64,000 bases of DNA from Dirofilaria immitis (taxonomy: Eukaryota; Nematoda; Chromadorea; Rhabditida; Onchocercidae). The position numbers and the translations under genes were made by a program. Below are positions 24,201 to 39,200 of the stretch, in pieces. Location of the stretch: NCBI GenBank assembly GCA_024305405.1, contig JAKNDB010000068.1:642501-706500 (forward strand), given 5' to 3'. Within the stretch, counting starts at the first letter, position 1, and every line of letters starts with the position of its first letter. The notes below the pieces were generated by a model. That model did not search any database. It was given only the letters and a program-made list of their open reading frames with translations, and was not told where the DNA came from.

Positions 24201-27200
24201 GAATGCAAAAATTTTTTTGTTTATTTTTGTTTTTTTTTGCAAAAAATAGCTTTGTGTTTAATTTTAATAAAATTTAAAAAACAAAAAAATTATTAGAAAT
24301 TATTCGATAAATCAATTCTCTATAGTAAATAATACATATGAATAATCAGGTAATTAATATTAAGAAAAAAAGTGAGGCTATTTTATATTCGAAATTAGAC
24401 TATTTCATTAAATTATTTTTATACAATTATGCATCAAATATTTAAAAATAGTAAAATTTATCAAACAAAATATGTAAATATATAAGCCACAAAATATTAG
24501 ATATTTTATGCTAATTTATTAATTTAAATTAATCAAATATTTTTATATGAAAAATTACTGGTAGACAAAAGATATTGAAGGTGAAGAAAAAAATATTGAA
24601 TCTGTAGCAATATAAATTATAATATTAAATTTGGTGTTCTTTTTTTTTCTTCTAAATTTGATTATACCTGATAACCATTTGCACCAAAACTTGCAATCAA
24701 ACATGTAAACATGAGAAGAGCTGCTGATGCAATCAATAAATAATGCATAGTTTGTAATCCAGAGATAACTTCATTAACAAATTCATGATATGACCACCAA
24801 TTAATATCGGCATCAAAAGATTTCTGTATCATCGTTCGTCCTTCATTCATCTGTAATTATCAAAATTTGTTTTACTTTTTTTTTTGTCTATGAAATTTTT
24901 ATTTCGTTTAATTTTGTAATTTTATTTTGTTGAACATTTTCGAATTTTTTTGTTGATAAAAATAATCAATAAAAATAAGCAAAATGTCGATAAAACAAAT
25001 TAAACAATTAAATTCTTTCATCATTTTTCTAATTGAAATTTTTAATAGCAAAATTTATCAAACATTTTTATGATAATATATTTTATGACAATTAATGCTT
25101 TTAATATTTCTATGATAATTTGCATATTTAATCTCAAATTTGTTTTTTTTCATCGAGAATAATAATAGATCTTCAAAATGATTATGATGATAAAATATTA
25201 TCATTAATATTGTACATTTATTCTCGATAAGTCATTAATGATTTCAATTATCGTCTAGTTATAGCTAATTAATATGTGAAAAGCTTTTTCATTTTCAAAT
25301 TTATCAGGAATTTTCAGTCGATCAACAAAAATGAAGCCTTGCGGAAATAAAGGAAATGGTATTATTGCTATGTTTGCATTTATATCAAAAAATTTCTTTT
25401 TTGTACGTAGATTAGCTAACGTTTAATAACAGGTAATTTTTGTTTTATTCAAAATTTTGAAAATGCAAATGATTACTGTAAGAACAGAAGCAGAAATTTT
25501 AACCTTTCGAATAAATTGTTTGGAAAATTCGTTTAAAATTTCTGAACGAAAATTATCTCTAAGTCTAAAATGTGTACTTAATGATCGTGCATATGTAACA
25601 ATACCATCAGCATCCATTTCTACTCCTGTAATTAATTACTTGCTTAAATATGCAAATTAAATAATATAGCGTGAGAAAAAAAGTTAATTCTTAGAATCTA
25701 AAGGCTTAAAATTTATTTATTTTTTTTTAGTTTAATATTCAATCAAACATTAAGTTTGTAATCATCCAATTGTACAATTCAAATACAAATCAAATTTGCA
25801 TTAGAAAGCATTTACACAACAAAAATATATATATGAATAAAAAATGAAATTTTTTAAGTTTTACTAAATGCAAATTTACAAATTAGCAACACTTATTAAT
25901 AATTTAAACCAATAATTTAAACTAAAAAAAAAAAGGAAAATAAATGCATTACTTACCACCTATGATAAGTCCAAGAAATAAGCGTGTTAAATTTCCGGAA
26001 TTCTTAAGTGAAATGATTGCTTCCGGATAAGTAAGTGCAATTTTTGAATCACTGTCCGTAATTTGCTGTATCGGATCATCCATTTCGGTACATATATCAG
26101 AACACATTTCCGGCCACTACAGTCAATAATTCGCAATGATAAGTAAGATTGATGAGAATAAAATTGCGCAAAAAAATATATTAATTGTAATTATTTTTTG
26201 AATTTTATTTTTCTTTTTAAAATTAAAACTTCTGAATTTTTTTGCTAATAAAAAATAATATTTAATATAATTGTATAGTATAGATAGTATGATATTTATT
26301 TTAGCATCTTATCATTATTCTTATCATTATATTTTAATATTACCGTTAGATTCATCCGTTCGTAATTGATAATAATTGATTTTACCGAATGACTTAATTT
26401 TGTAAATGAATTCATTGAATTTTCCGTAACTACCGAACCATAACCTCTGGAAAAAAAAAGCAACATAATTTGTTATAATGAAATTGGAAAAAGATAGCTC
26501 CATTATTTTTGTTAAAAGTATTATCAGAAAAAATTGCTATCAGTAAATATGATGATAAAAAATTCATACTTTGATTGCATTATTATAGCGAATTCAGCCG
26601 GTGAATTACGTCTAATAACATTATATGCTGGATTAGAACCGTTAAATGATGGTATTGAACGTGTTGTTACACGAAGATTGCTATGACCAGATGTTGGATA
26701 ATAATCATTTGAATATGAAACAAATGTATCAAATGGTAATGAAAGATTCATTCGTTGACGATGTATTATTGGTCCGATTAATGATAGCAATACAAACATT
26801 ATTGGAAGGCACTAAAAAAATGATAATTTGAAATAAATAATTGTAAGTATATAAAGTATATTACTAAAAATTATACAAATAAAAAGAGAAAAAAGAAAGA
26901 GAAAAAAAAGAAAGAGAGAGAGAAAAAAAGCATGATACCACAAATAAAGCCTTTTAGTTGGTACCGATCGTCCAAAATACCAAAGTGCTCGACGAAGACC
27001 AGCTTCAACAAATCGAAATGCATACATTTTATAAACTGATCTTTCTTCTGAAAATTTCATCTTTTTTTTTTTTGTTTCAATAAATTTTTAAAAATTTTTT
27101 CTTTTTTTTATTAATAAAATTGCTTTGAGCTTTCTTCTTTCTTTTAAAGAAAAGAAAAAAAAAAGAAAACTGTAATTAAATTAACAAATATTACCATTCT

Positions 27201-30200
27201 CGTTAGTTTCGAAAATGTCATCTTTTACAATAATCCAATCGTTAGGTTGTTTGTAAATTTCTCTCTTACTAATAATCCAATCGTTAGGTTGTTTGTAAAT
27301 TTCTCTCTTACTAATAACAAGCTGCATTATTTTGCAAAATCAAATAGATTATTGGAAAAATTGCTTGTAACAGATGAATGGCTGAGAAATTATCGTAAAA
27401 ACGGATGGAAATTTCCAATGCTAGCTTAATAGTCAAGAGAACGGTTGAGAAATTATCGATAAAAGGGATAAAAATTTCCAATCCTAGCTTTATATCGAAA
27501 GAAATTCAAGAAATTCTAGAGAAAATAGATGCAAATTTTCAATACAAGCTTGCTTGATATCAGAAGAATGGTCGAGAGATAATCGAGACAACAGATGCAA
27601 ATTTCCAATGTTAGCTTTTGTATGAATAGAACTTGGTCAGACAAGAAATTGGCAAATGTTTGCAGCGTACAAGTATAAAAAACCTAAGAGAAAATATTAT
27701 CATTTCGTCTCATTCTCCTATTTCCGTTTTCATCCGGTATGTCTTTGCCAAATTAAAAAAAAAAAAAAAAAAAAGATTTGTCTCGATGGTAATCACTATC
27801 ATGATTTATGACCTTGAAAAAATTAGATGTCGAATAAAAATATAAATAAATATATGCAAGTTTATTGAGAAAGAGAAAAAAAAAAAGAAAAGAAATTTTT
27901 GATTTCTCATTGACACAATTTAAAAAAAAAAAAATTTAAACCTTTTATAAACAATAAAAAAAAAAAAATTTTTTATTTTATTGATCTAATCATTATTTCG
28001 TTTGTCACAGTTTTCAATTTCATTCCAGTAAATTTATCATTTTAACCTCGTAAATTAAATGAAATCGTTTTTTTTTTTTTCGAATGAATAATTTTGCTTT
28101 TCTATGATGCATTTTTTTTTCTCTTTCAATCTTTTTAAGGAAAAAAAATTAATTTAAGAGAATAAATATTATTTATCATTTTGTGGTCGCTTTCCTTTTT
28201 TTTTTTTTTAATTTAATTTTCTTAATTATCATTTTACTGCTACAGTAGGAAAATGAATAGAAATATTGATAAAATAAACAAGTTTTTGAACTTTAACAAA
28301 TAAAAAATTTTTGTTTGAAATCATTTTTTTAAAAAAACAAAAACAAAGAATTAATATTGATAAATAAAAAATAACAGGAAAATATGATAAATTCAATATT
28401 GTACAATTCGTTTAAACTTTAATGAAAATATGTTAATAAATATTGTTATTTATCGATATAATAAATCAGTTTCATCGAATTAATTGTTGAAAGAAATATT
28501 AAATTTCCGAGAAGAGGAAAATATTAGTACACAAAAATTTTTGATAAAAATATAGCAAAATCAAAAGATAAATAAATTAAAATTGATAATTTATATATTT
28601 GAATATTTCAAATAAAACTTACTAATCTTTGATCCAACTTTAACAATATCACCATTTGCTTTAATTTTTCCTTCTCTAATTGTGCTACCTGTAATTCATT
28701 CGTAATACGTCGTACCAATGCCTTATCTGTGCTGCTTTTACGATTTGATGACGATGATGATTCTGATTCCGGCTCCTATTCATTTGAAATTATGAGTAAT
28801 TAATTAAAATATTAAAACATATACATCTTAGCTATATAATATTATCAAAAAAAAAAACAAAATTGATATAATTTAAAAGTGCAAGCAACAACAGCAACGA
28901 CAAAAATAAAACAATTAAAATATTATTGATAAGATTTGTTGGGAATAATTAATTGAAAACTATATGATAAATTATAAAGAAAATTGAACTGTTTTTAAAA
29001 AGGAATAAATAAATTCTTATTCATATTTTTTTTTTATCCGAAAATTAAATTTCAATAATAACCATTAAAATTTTTATTGTTATTTTGGTTTTTTTTTTGA
29101 ACATTTAATTACATTTTTCTATTCTGAGTTTTAATTTGAAAAGCAAATTAAATGATTTTTTTCGCATTAAATTTTATTAAATAAAATTCCTTTTCAAAAA
29201 AAAAAAAAAAACAAAGCGTTTATGGGAAATTTATGAACGAAAAATAAATTATTTAATAGTTGAAGAATAATTCAATTATATCGCAATTATACCTCAATAT
29301 AATTTTGTCGTTGTGATGCAGATGTAAATGATGAACTATCGCGATGATATGGTGATAATCGAATTTTTTCAAGCGATTTATATGCACTTTTTCTTTTACT
29401 TCCTTTACTATTATCACTGCCACTTAATGTATCATCACCTCTCATATCACTTTCCTATAATTAACAAATACATTTTTAATTATTTAATTTGTTTGAAATT
29501 TTTAAATCGAATTTGACATTTATATGTTAACAATTAATTGTTCAATCATAAAAATATACATTTCCAAAAGTTTTACGATAAAATTAAAGTTATTGAATAA
29601 TTTTGCAAAAATTAAAATATAATCCCTTTTATTGATAAAATTATAACTTTTGTTTTACTTAAAGAGATTGAGTAAAAAAACAAAACAAAAAAATTGATGA
29701 CCGAAATGACTAACTTCATCAGGGGTCAATGTCGGCCAAATTTTAATTCATTATTCTCTCTCTCTCTCTTTCTTTCTGTTATAATAAGAAATCATTATCA
29801 GATTTCATTACATCAAATTTTTTTTCCTTTTTTTTCACAACGACAAAAAAAAATCATTTCAAAAATAAGAAAGAAAAATTGCAACAAAAACATTATGAAA
29901 TGTTTGAAAAATGTTTTAATATTTAATTACATGTCAGAAATGTAAAATTCTTTTTTTTTTTAAAAAATTTTTTGTTTTATTTTGTGAAAAAAAAGAGAAG
30001 AAACTTATTTTATGAAAATAAAAGAATTTATTTAATTACAAATTCCGGCATTTCTTTTTCAAAAAAAAAAAAACAATTAATATTCATTCAAATAAGTTGA
30101 GAAAATTTGAATATTAACATTATTGCTCTTGTCTTTTCTAAAAAAAAAAAATATTTTGATAATACAAAAAGTTTTAATAAAATATTTTAGTCGTTTAATA

Positions 30201-33200
30201 ATTTTTATTGTAAGACATTTTTTTCCAAAAATTAGTAATAATAATATGTAAATTTTTCAATTGCATTATAATACATAATTTAATATTTGCATCAGTTGAC
30301 AAATAATATTTTGAAATAATTTGATTATTTAGGTAAATGAATTAATTGTATTTAATTAAGTTTTATCAAATTTTTATTATTAATGAGAGCCGTAACATTT
30401 TTGAGCATTGAGCATTCTTCAAGTAGAAATTGTTCATTGCCCAATATGAACAAGGTCATCATTATCACTTCGGACTGTTTTATAATTCATCAACTAGACC
30501 TATTTCAACCGCAACGATCAAATACATAAACGCATATTGAATGACCTTGAAATTCATCAACAATTAATTAATTACTATTTTTACACTTAATTTACTCTGT
30601 TACATTTCTATCTATACAATCAAATTTCATATTTTAATTTGCAAAAAAAAAAACGAAAAACGAAAAGAATTAAATTATATAATAAACAAACTTTACTAAT
30701 ACCATTATAAGTCAGCAACAAATTCTTAAAAAAAAACGATTATATTTCTTTATCAGTTACTTCATAATCATATCAGTTACTTCATAATCATATCATCCAA
30801 AATATGCAACTTTTCTTTGTTTACCTTTTTTTTTTTGGAAAAATAAGCAATTAATAATTGGTGTTTGCTAGAATGTTAAAAGAAATAAGTATTGAAAATT
30901 GAAATTTTAACACAATTATGCTAATTTATTTTTGCAAATATAAATATTTCAGTTTTAGGTAAAATATTTTTTATTCGAACTAAATATTTTGGGTTAATTA
31001 CAGTAAACATAGTAAAAATATCGTGGAAAAGAGAGAAAAAAACTTGATGATGAAAAAGTTGCATAAATTAATTTGCATAATAATCCTAATTATTAGCATC
31101 AGAATAATAAATATCTTACCATTTAAATGAAATAATATAATAATATTTTATCATCCGACTTTTTTTTCTTTTTGATTTCAGATTGATTATTATTCATTAA
31201 TAATGATGAAATTCAATATCATGCAAATACGATATCATTGAATTATTTTATAGAATTACGGTATTAAGAATTATTCGAATTACGGTATTAAGAATTATTC
31301 GTAAACAAAATTGATTAGATAATAAAAGTTTGATGCTTCTTATTTGTTAACAAATCTGAAACATTTGTATTCTTTTAATTAGAATGATAATTTTTGAATT
31401 TTCATATTTTATGCAAATATTTTAGTAACTAAATTTAAATATTTATAAGTTTTATTTTATGATGAAAAAAAAAACAAAGAATGATGAATAAAAATACATT
31501 AATATTTTATTTATAATTTTATAAATATTTTATAAATGTTTGATTGAAATTTTTAATTGAAAATAATAATTGAGTTTTGAATTCCAATGATTAAACAAAT
31601 AAATACGAATAGTTTCGTTTTATTTCAATTTTTAATTTCTATTTCGTCTTCTTTCTCTTCTTTCTTGTTTTCACATTTTTTTTTCTTATAATTCTTTCAT
31701 CAAATTTTTATCAGTCGATGGCTATGATTTATTTATTCATTTCATCGTTTTCTTTCATTTTTTTCTAATTTTTATTTTTCTCTTCCTCAATTTGCAAAAT
31801 ATATATTATACAAATTATATATAATAAAATATTTTTTTCTTTCTTTAATTTTTTTAAAGTAAAAAATAAAAAGCAAAAAGAAAATATATGTTAAAAATAA
31901 GAAATGAATTTTCAAAGATTAAAATTATAAATGCAAAAAAGAAGAAAAAAAAGAAATTGGAATTTTAAACAAAAATTAAATTATAAATGACAGTAAGATG
32001 ATGATGAAACAAAAAAAAAAAAAATAAACGAAAAGAAATTAGATCTTTGTATTAATTATTTTCTTTTTTTTTTTAAATTTGATCTAAAATAATTCATTCA
32101 TTTAAGTCTTCAATTGCTCCAACGTAATCATCATTATCATTATTTTGTACCTTCTACATTTATTCCAGTCTTCTTTTTCATCATCTTTCCTTCATTTTCT
32201 GACCCCGAATAACTGGCGCCTCATTAATTCGGAATTAATTCAGGTCATAACGGCATATCCAATCATTTAATATCAGATTGACTAAAATTTACGAATACTT
32301 TCTTCAATGATCGATTGTAATTATTATGCTTTATTATCGAACAATATACAGTTTTAAAAATTTGAAATAAACCTTTTTCAAAAATTTTACAAAATGTTTA
32401 AAGAATAAAAAAGAAAATGATGCAAAAAAATAGCGAAAAAAAAGAATATCAGATTTCAAAATAGAAGTGAAATTCGAAAATAGACGTCAGATTTTATAAC
32501 AGACATAAGATTTCAAAATTGGTGCAAAATTTTAAAATAGATGTAAGATCTCAAAATAGACTTAGGATTTCAAATGGACGTAAGACCTCAAAATAGACGT
32601 AAGATTTCAAAATAGATTCAGGATTTCAAATGGACGTAAGATCTCAAAATGAACGTAAGATTTCGCTAATTATTTAATTGCAATAAAATTTTGAAATGAT
32701 ATAAATCTTCTGCTATAATTTAATTTGTTGAAAAATTTCTTGAATTACTCAATGAAAAATGGATTTATTCATTAACTTCCATAAATCTTATCATGCATTT
32801 TTCTTCCAATTATATGTCTGACTTATTATTAATTTGATACGATAAAATATTTTTGATGCCTATAGTATTCATATAATTTCCAAATTTCATTCTTCCAAAA
32901 TTTCAAATTTTTCGAATAGATATTAAATTGAAATTCAACAAAGGGTCTAAATGATGAAATAAATTTTTGAGAATTTTGAAATATGGAGGAAAAAAAAGAT
33001 TTGTAAAAGAATTTAAACAAAAACTAATTTGCATTTTAATTATAATTGTTTCGCAATTTTATGACCCAATTTCAAATTATTCCATGAGACTTACTATTTA
33101 TTTTTGAAATTTTCGTTTTTTTTCTTTTGAATTAATTAGGATTAAAATTATAATATTCCTTCATTTAAATAAATGTTAGTAGTTTAAAAGAATATTTTTT

Positions 33201-36200
33201 TATGTTTTTAAAAAAATCAAAAACTGATAATTTTTCAGTTTTTTTTTCCCTCAAAAAATCATTTATTAGTTCAGAATTTTGCGAAATTTTGTAACTATTT
33301 AAAATGAGAGAGAGAGAGAGAGAAAGAGAGAAAATATGATGATTAAATAATTATTAGATGATGCATAAATTATGATAATAATAATAATAATAATAATGAT
33401 TTCGTACTTTTATATATGATCATTTAATCATTTCATAATTTGTCTATTATATTAAATTAGTTATTTGTTAATTGATATATTTCCATTGCTAATTGTAAAT
33501 AAACGATTTATGCTTGATGAAAAGATAAATGATATTATCTTCGATCATTTTATTTAAATTTTCCTCTTAAAATGTATCATAAAAATGTGCAACATTAAGC
33601 TTATCAATTTGAATATATATATATCAATTATCACTATGAAATGTAAGATAAATTAAGCATTTATTTATTTCATAGTCTGAAAGTTTTAGTCCAATATATT
33701 AAATACTTGATATTTCTATATCAAATTAAATACAAAAAAAAATTTTATGAATTATGAAATCAATAAAATAAGCATTTTAGAATAATTTATTCGCTATCAA
33801 TAACTATCATGCATAATGAATAAAATGTTATCGTAGTAGAATGAAATGATTACTTATAATACATTATTTATTAATTACGGTAAAATGTAATAACAGTAAG
33901 ATGTCCAAAATAGTAAATATTTGTTAAGGAAAAAAGTAAAAATAAATAAATAAAAATGATAAATAAATAACGAAATAAATTCAAAAACAAATCATGACTA
34001 ATCTTATAGTAATTGTATTTAAGATATTTATTTTTTTAAATTAAAATTAAACATTTCAAATATTTAATATTTTTATTTTAATTAAAACTCACACAAATTA
34101 TAATAAATATGATTTGATTATTGTATTAATTAATTACAAGCATCAAATTAATGCTAACAACTATTAAATTAGTCCAATTAATTTTGCTTAAATTTTTTCC
34201 AACTTTTTAATGTTTTATTTTCTGACAAAAAAAGTAAACGTTACATGACGTGACGTAGCAGCGGTTGTTTCATTTTTTTCATTATTTTCTTCAACAATAA
34301 TTGATTTCGTTTCTTCCGCAGATGTTGTTGTTGTTGTTGTTGTTAAATGATTTTTATCGCTGATAGTAACTATTTTATCCAATGACATAATTTTTTTTTT
34401 TACAGATCCTAAAATTAAATTTCAAAATGATAATTTTAATACAATTGTTGAAATGAAAAATAGTCATCGAAAAATAAAAACAAATGAGAAAAAAGAAAGA
34501 ATTTTTTAATTTATATGCTGATAAGCATCTTCATAATTTATATGCTGATAACTTACAGCATATTCATAATTTATATGCTGATAAGCATATTCATAATTTA
34601 TATGCTGATAAGCATATTCATAATTTGTATGCTGATAACTTATAGCATATCTATAATTTATATGCTGATAAGCATATTCATAATTTATATGCTGATAAGC
34701 ATATTCATAATTTGTATGCTGATAACTTATAGCATATCTATAATTTATATGCTTATAACTTATAGCATATTCATAATTTATGTGCTGATAAAAAAGAATT
34801 TAAAGAATTACAATTTGATATTATTACAAATTGAATAATCATTTTATAAATTTTATTAGAATATGCTATAAGTTATTAGGATATGAATTAATTTTTTTAA
34901 TTGATAATTTTATTCAAATAAGTAATCAATTTAATTTTTGACATTTATGAAATTGAAATTCACAAATATTTCAATTTGTGAATTGAAATGTCAAATATCC
35001 TCTTCTCAATAATGATAATTGACCTGTTTGAGAATTTTGAATAATGAACTGATTTTTGGTATTTGTTTTTTTTTGCTTGAATTACATTTGTTCATTAATT
35101 AAAATTTAAACGATATGAATAAAAATGTGCAAAATTTGTTTATATAACAAAAAAAAATTCCCTCTAAATTTCAATTCATTGAATTAAAATTCGAGAATAA
35201 TTTTTTATCGAATAAAAATTATCAAACAGAACATTGAATTATCATATCAATGAAATAGGTGCAAAACAAAATATAACTTTTACTAAATAATATTAATGAA
35301 TTATAATATTGAATTATTGATTTAATTAAGTTGCAAGAAAAAGCATCTTTTTTTTTCCTGCCTAACTTTATCAAATAATAATGATAATAGCAGACAGATG
35401 ATTATTGCAAAAATTGATTAGTAGAAGTAATGTATTAATTTAATTTAAATATATTATTTTATTTCAATTATATAATAAATTTATTTTTTTAATTTCCTAA
35501 AAAAACATTCAAAAATTTTATAAATTTATTATTTGCGTTACGAGACGAAAAAAAAAAGGAAGAAACTATTTCGAATTAAATTTAGTTATCATCTCTTCAA
35601 ATATGTAATATAATTTTTTTTTTCTTAGAATATTGAAATGTTTGAAAAAATTCTAAAAATTTATTTATGAAAAAGAAGACAAAACAAAACAAAACCAAAA
35701 AAAAAAAACAGTTCTCACAAAATAAATTCATTTCAAAGAATATGAAATTTAAGAAAAATTCAAATGAATAATGAAAGAATTTTCTTTTTCTTAAAATTAT
35801 TAAATATTTCGTAATAATAAAATTTTTAAATTTGAAAAAATTTATGACATAAATTATTACAAAGAATAAATCGAAAGGAAAAAAAAGGCCTCAATAATTA
35901 AAAATTATTAAATACAATATAAAACTATAATACATTAATTGGCTATAATTTCTAACAATTAATAAAATAAAATAGGCATAAAGAAGATGATGAAGATAAA
36001 AAATAAAAGATGAGATATGGAAATATTGATAATAATAATATTTATCATTTAATGGAATAAATAGCTCATTTCATATCATCATGATGAATTGAGTTATTTA
36101 AATAGATTGAAGAAGGATGCATGCATACAATAAATATGTAAAGTATGGAAATACATTCATTTCTTCGATCGGTGATGATACGAATATTTTCCAATTCTTA

Positions 36201-39200
36201 ATTGGGTCATTCTGATATATCAAAAATGTTATTTAATTTAGTTCAGAATAAACATTCTACCAACAATATAAAAGTAATAAAATATAGCAACAAATAATTA
36301 TCACTATTTATTAGGTTTTATTTTACTAAAAAAAAAAAAAAGCATAATTTGATGGGGAAAGAAAAAGAATGAATTTTTTTGATATAAAATAAAGATATAG
36401 CATATTTGATAAAATTTTATTATCAAACATAAAATTATATAAAATTTAAATGACCTTATTAAAAATAGTACAGATAACGATTTCCGTTAGTATATTATCA
36501 AATAATTTCATAAATGTTGATAAATTATCATCAAACAAATGGATTGATAAAATCATTTATTTATCACAGCAAAAAAATTATATATCTCGCTAATTTCATC
36601 AATTTTATCATATTTTAGCTAATTTTTATCAATTTTACCGTATTTTAGCTAATTTTTTTTCTTCCAAATAAAAAGAATTTTTTTATTCTAAAAAAATTTT
36701 CAAAAGAAAAGATTGGAATTTTTTTTTAAAAAAAATAAATTAAAAAAATATTTAATTTTGTTAAAATGAATTAAATTAAAATATAAAAATTATAATAAAA
36801 GAATATATTTGTATTTTTAAAAATTATATATTCGAAAAAAACGAAAAAAAATATCGATTATGTTGGATTATTTCTATTTCTATTCAAATTTCATTGTTAA
36901 TTTTAGCTTCAATTACTATAATTCCTTTGAAGATACTAATTCTTTTAATTAATTTATTAATTTTTCCAAATATATTACCTAATGGCTGATTAGATTGGAA
37001 TAATATTTGAGTAATATATTTATATTATGAGTACATATATATATGTTAGTTTAATATATTAATAATTTTTAATTAATTTAATATTTTAATCATTGAAATT
37101 AAATGTAATCGAATACATCAAGTTAATGATATTCAATTAAATAAATTTTGTTACTCCGAATTTTAGAATTTAATCAAATCAGTAATTGTTGCTCTATTTA
37201 TTTTTATAAATAATTGGAATTAATAAAGGAATAAACTTAATTGGAATTCATTGAGCTATGATAAATTTCATTATTTTGATTTCAGCATTAATTATTTTAA
37301 TATATAATAAATAGAAATGAAATTTTTTTTGATAGATAATTTAAAAAAAAAAAATTTCCATTTTTTCCAAATATACACATATTTTGAAAAATAACAAAAA
37401 TGATTGCTATCTAGTGATAAGTGATAATAAAATTGATTAATTCATGATATGTAATCATCATGATATGTAAGATATTCAATCATGCGGTAATCTGCACATA
37501 TATTGGTGATAAAAAAATGATTGATATATCGTTTTTTTTTATCTTGACGAACAAAAAATATAACAAGATATGAAATTTGACTGATTTGTCACTTTTTACA
37601 TTCATTAATATCTATCGTTTGTTTTTTTTTTTTAATTAGCAAAAATATTAGTTGTAATTTTATCAAATATTAGTGCTCTCGTTGAAATTGATAATTATGA
37701 TTAGTTTATCAACAATGTCTGGTAAATATCGATAAAATTTACTGATAATCGTTCGACTAAAACTTGAAATATTAGCAACTAAAGAAGATATGTTATAGTT
37801 TCAACATTTCAAATATATTCATTTTTTTCAATTGAACTTTGGCTTTTGTAAATTGAAAAAGCAAGAATAGACTGAAGAAAAAGAGAAAACTTCAAATGAT
37901 AGTATCATTTATTCCCGACTTTTTTTTTGAGATTATCAACACTGATTAATTTTTATCGTACATTTCTTGAAATTATATTTCAAAAGATAAAACTATTCTA
38001 ACTAATTTAAAATGTTATTTGGCATAAACGATTAAATTAGCATTAATTGAATGATAGAAAATTTTAAATTAAAAAAAAGCAATCAATAAATAGATAAGTT
38101 AAATTTAGAATGAAATTTTAAAAAAATGAAAAAAAAAACAAAGAAAAGATAAGATAAGACGATGATAGAATGATTAAATGATAAAAAGAAAAAGGAACAA
38201 AAAAAAAAAAGGAAATGATCAAAACAGGATTGATATAATATGATGAAATTAGAAATAGTAAAATTAGGAAAAGAAATGAATGAAACGAATAAAATAGAAT
38301 AGGCAAATGAATGATTAGATAAAATGATAAATGATTGTAATGTGAGCAAAATATTATCTGAAATTTTCTTTACATCACTATTTTCTTATTTTTAAAATAT
38401 ACGAAATAAAAATCAATTACTATCAATAGTTGATAAGCAATAATAATAGTAATAGTTTATTGTCTTATTTTTATTTTACATGCAGTTACGATAAATTGAT
38501 AACTGATAACTTAAATTGATTAATTATTGCAATTAATAATATCTCATACTTATGAATATATCTATATAATCGAGAAAGTTTTCTTTTGAAATTCTAAAAT
38601 ATTTAGATATGTATCTATATCGAAAGTTTCTTTGAAAAGTTTTCTTTCAAAAATATTTAGATATATATGTATATCGAGAAAATATATTTATATCGAGAGA
38701 AAGTTTTCTTTTGAAATAATAAAATATAATCGAGAAAGTTTTCTTTTGAAATAATAAAATATTTAGAAAAAAAAATTATTATTTATAAATGAGAAGAAAT
38801 ATATTAAATGAAAATTTCTCGATATTTATATCTCTTTAAACTATCAAATATAATTTATAAAATCAAAGAAAGCAATAAGTTTGACGAAGTAAGATATTAG
38901 ATTAATAAATTTTTAAATGAACTTAGCTTAATTAGCCAATTAATTAATTAGCGCTTTATATCATTTTGTATACTATTGATTAAATTGAAATGGAATTTTG
39001 ATAATATTTTTCACTGAACGATATAATAATTTTCGGATATGAAATTTTGTAAAGTTTTGAAAAATAATTTTTAAACAAAATACTAAAATTAATTATTACG
39101 CATAAATTAATTAAATTGGAATATGGTATATGATAAAATGATATAAAAATATTTGTTAATATAGATAGAAATGATATCAATTCTTTTCTAATTTTATATT

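Noticed and set aside
32150..32260. Possible extra Patched-related exon in a less AT-rich intron patch
   Set aside because: Two minus-strand frames look mildly protein-like (GQKMKER, ASYSGSENEGKMM), but no acceptor-donor pair keeps phase 0 to 0 without stops.
34515..34838. 107-codon plus-strand frame of MLISIFIIY-like repeats
   Set aside because: Open only because the minisatellite units are multiples of three; antisense within an intron.
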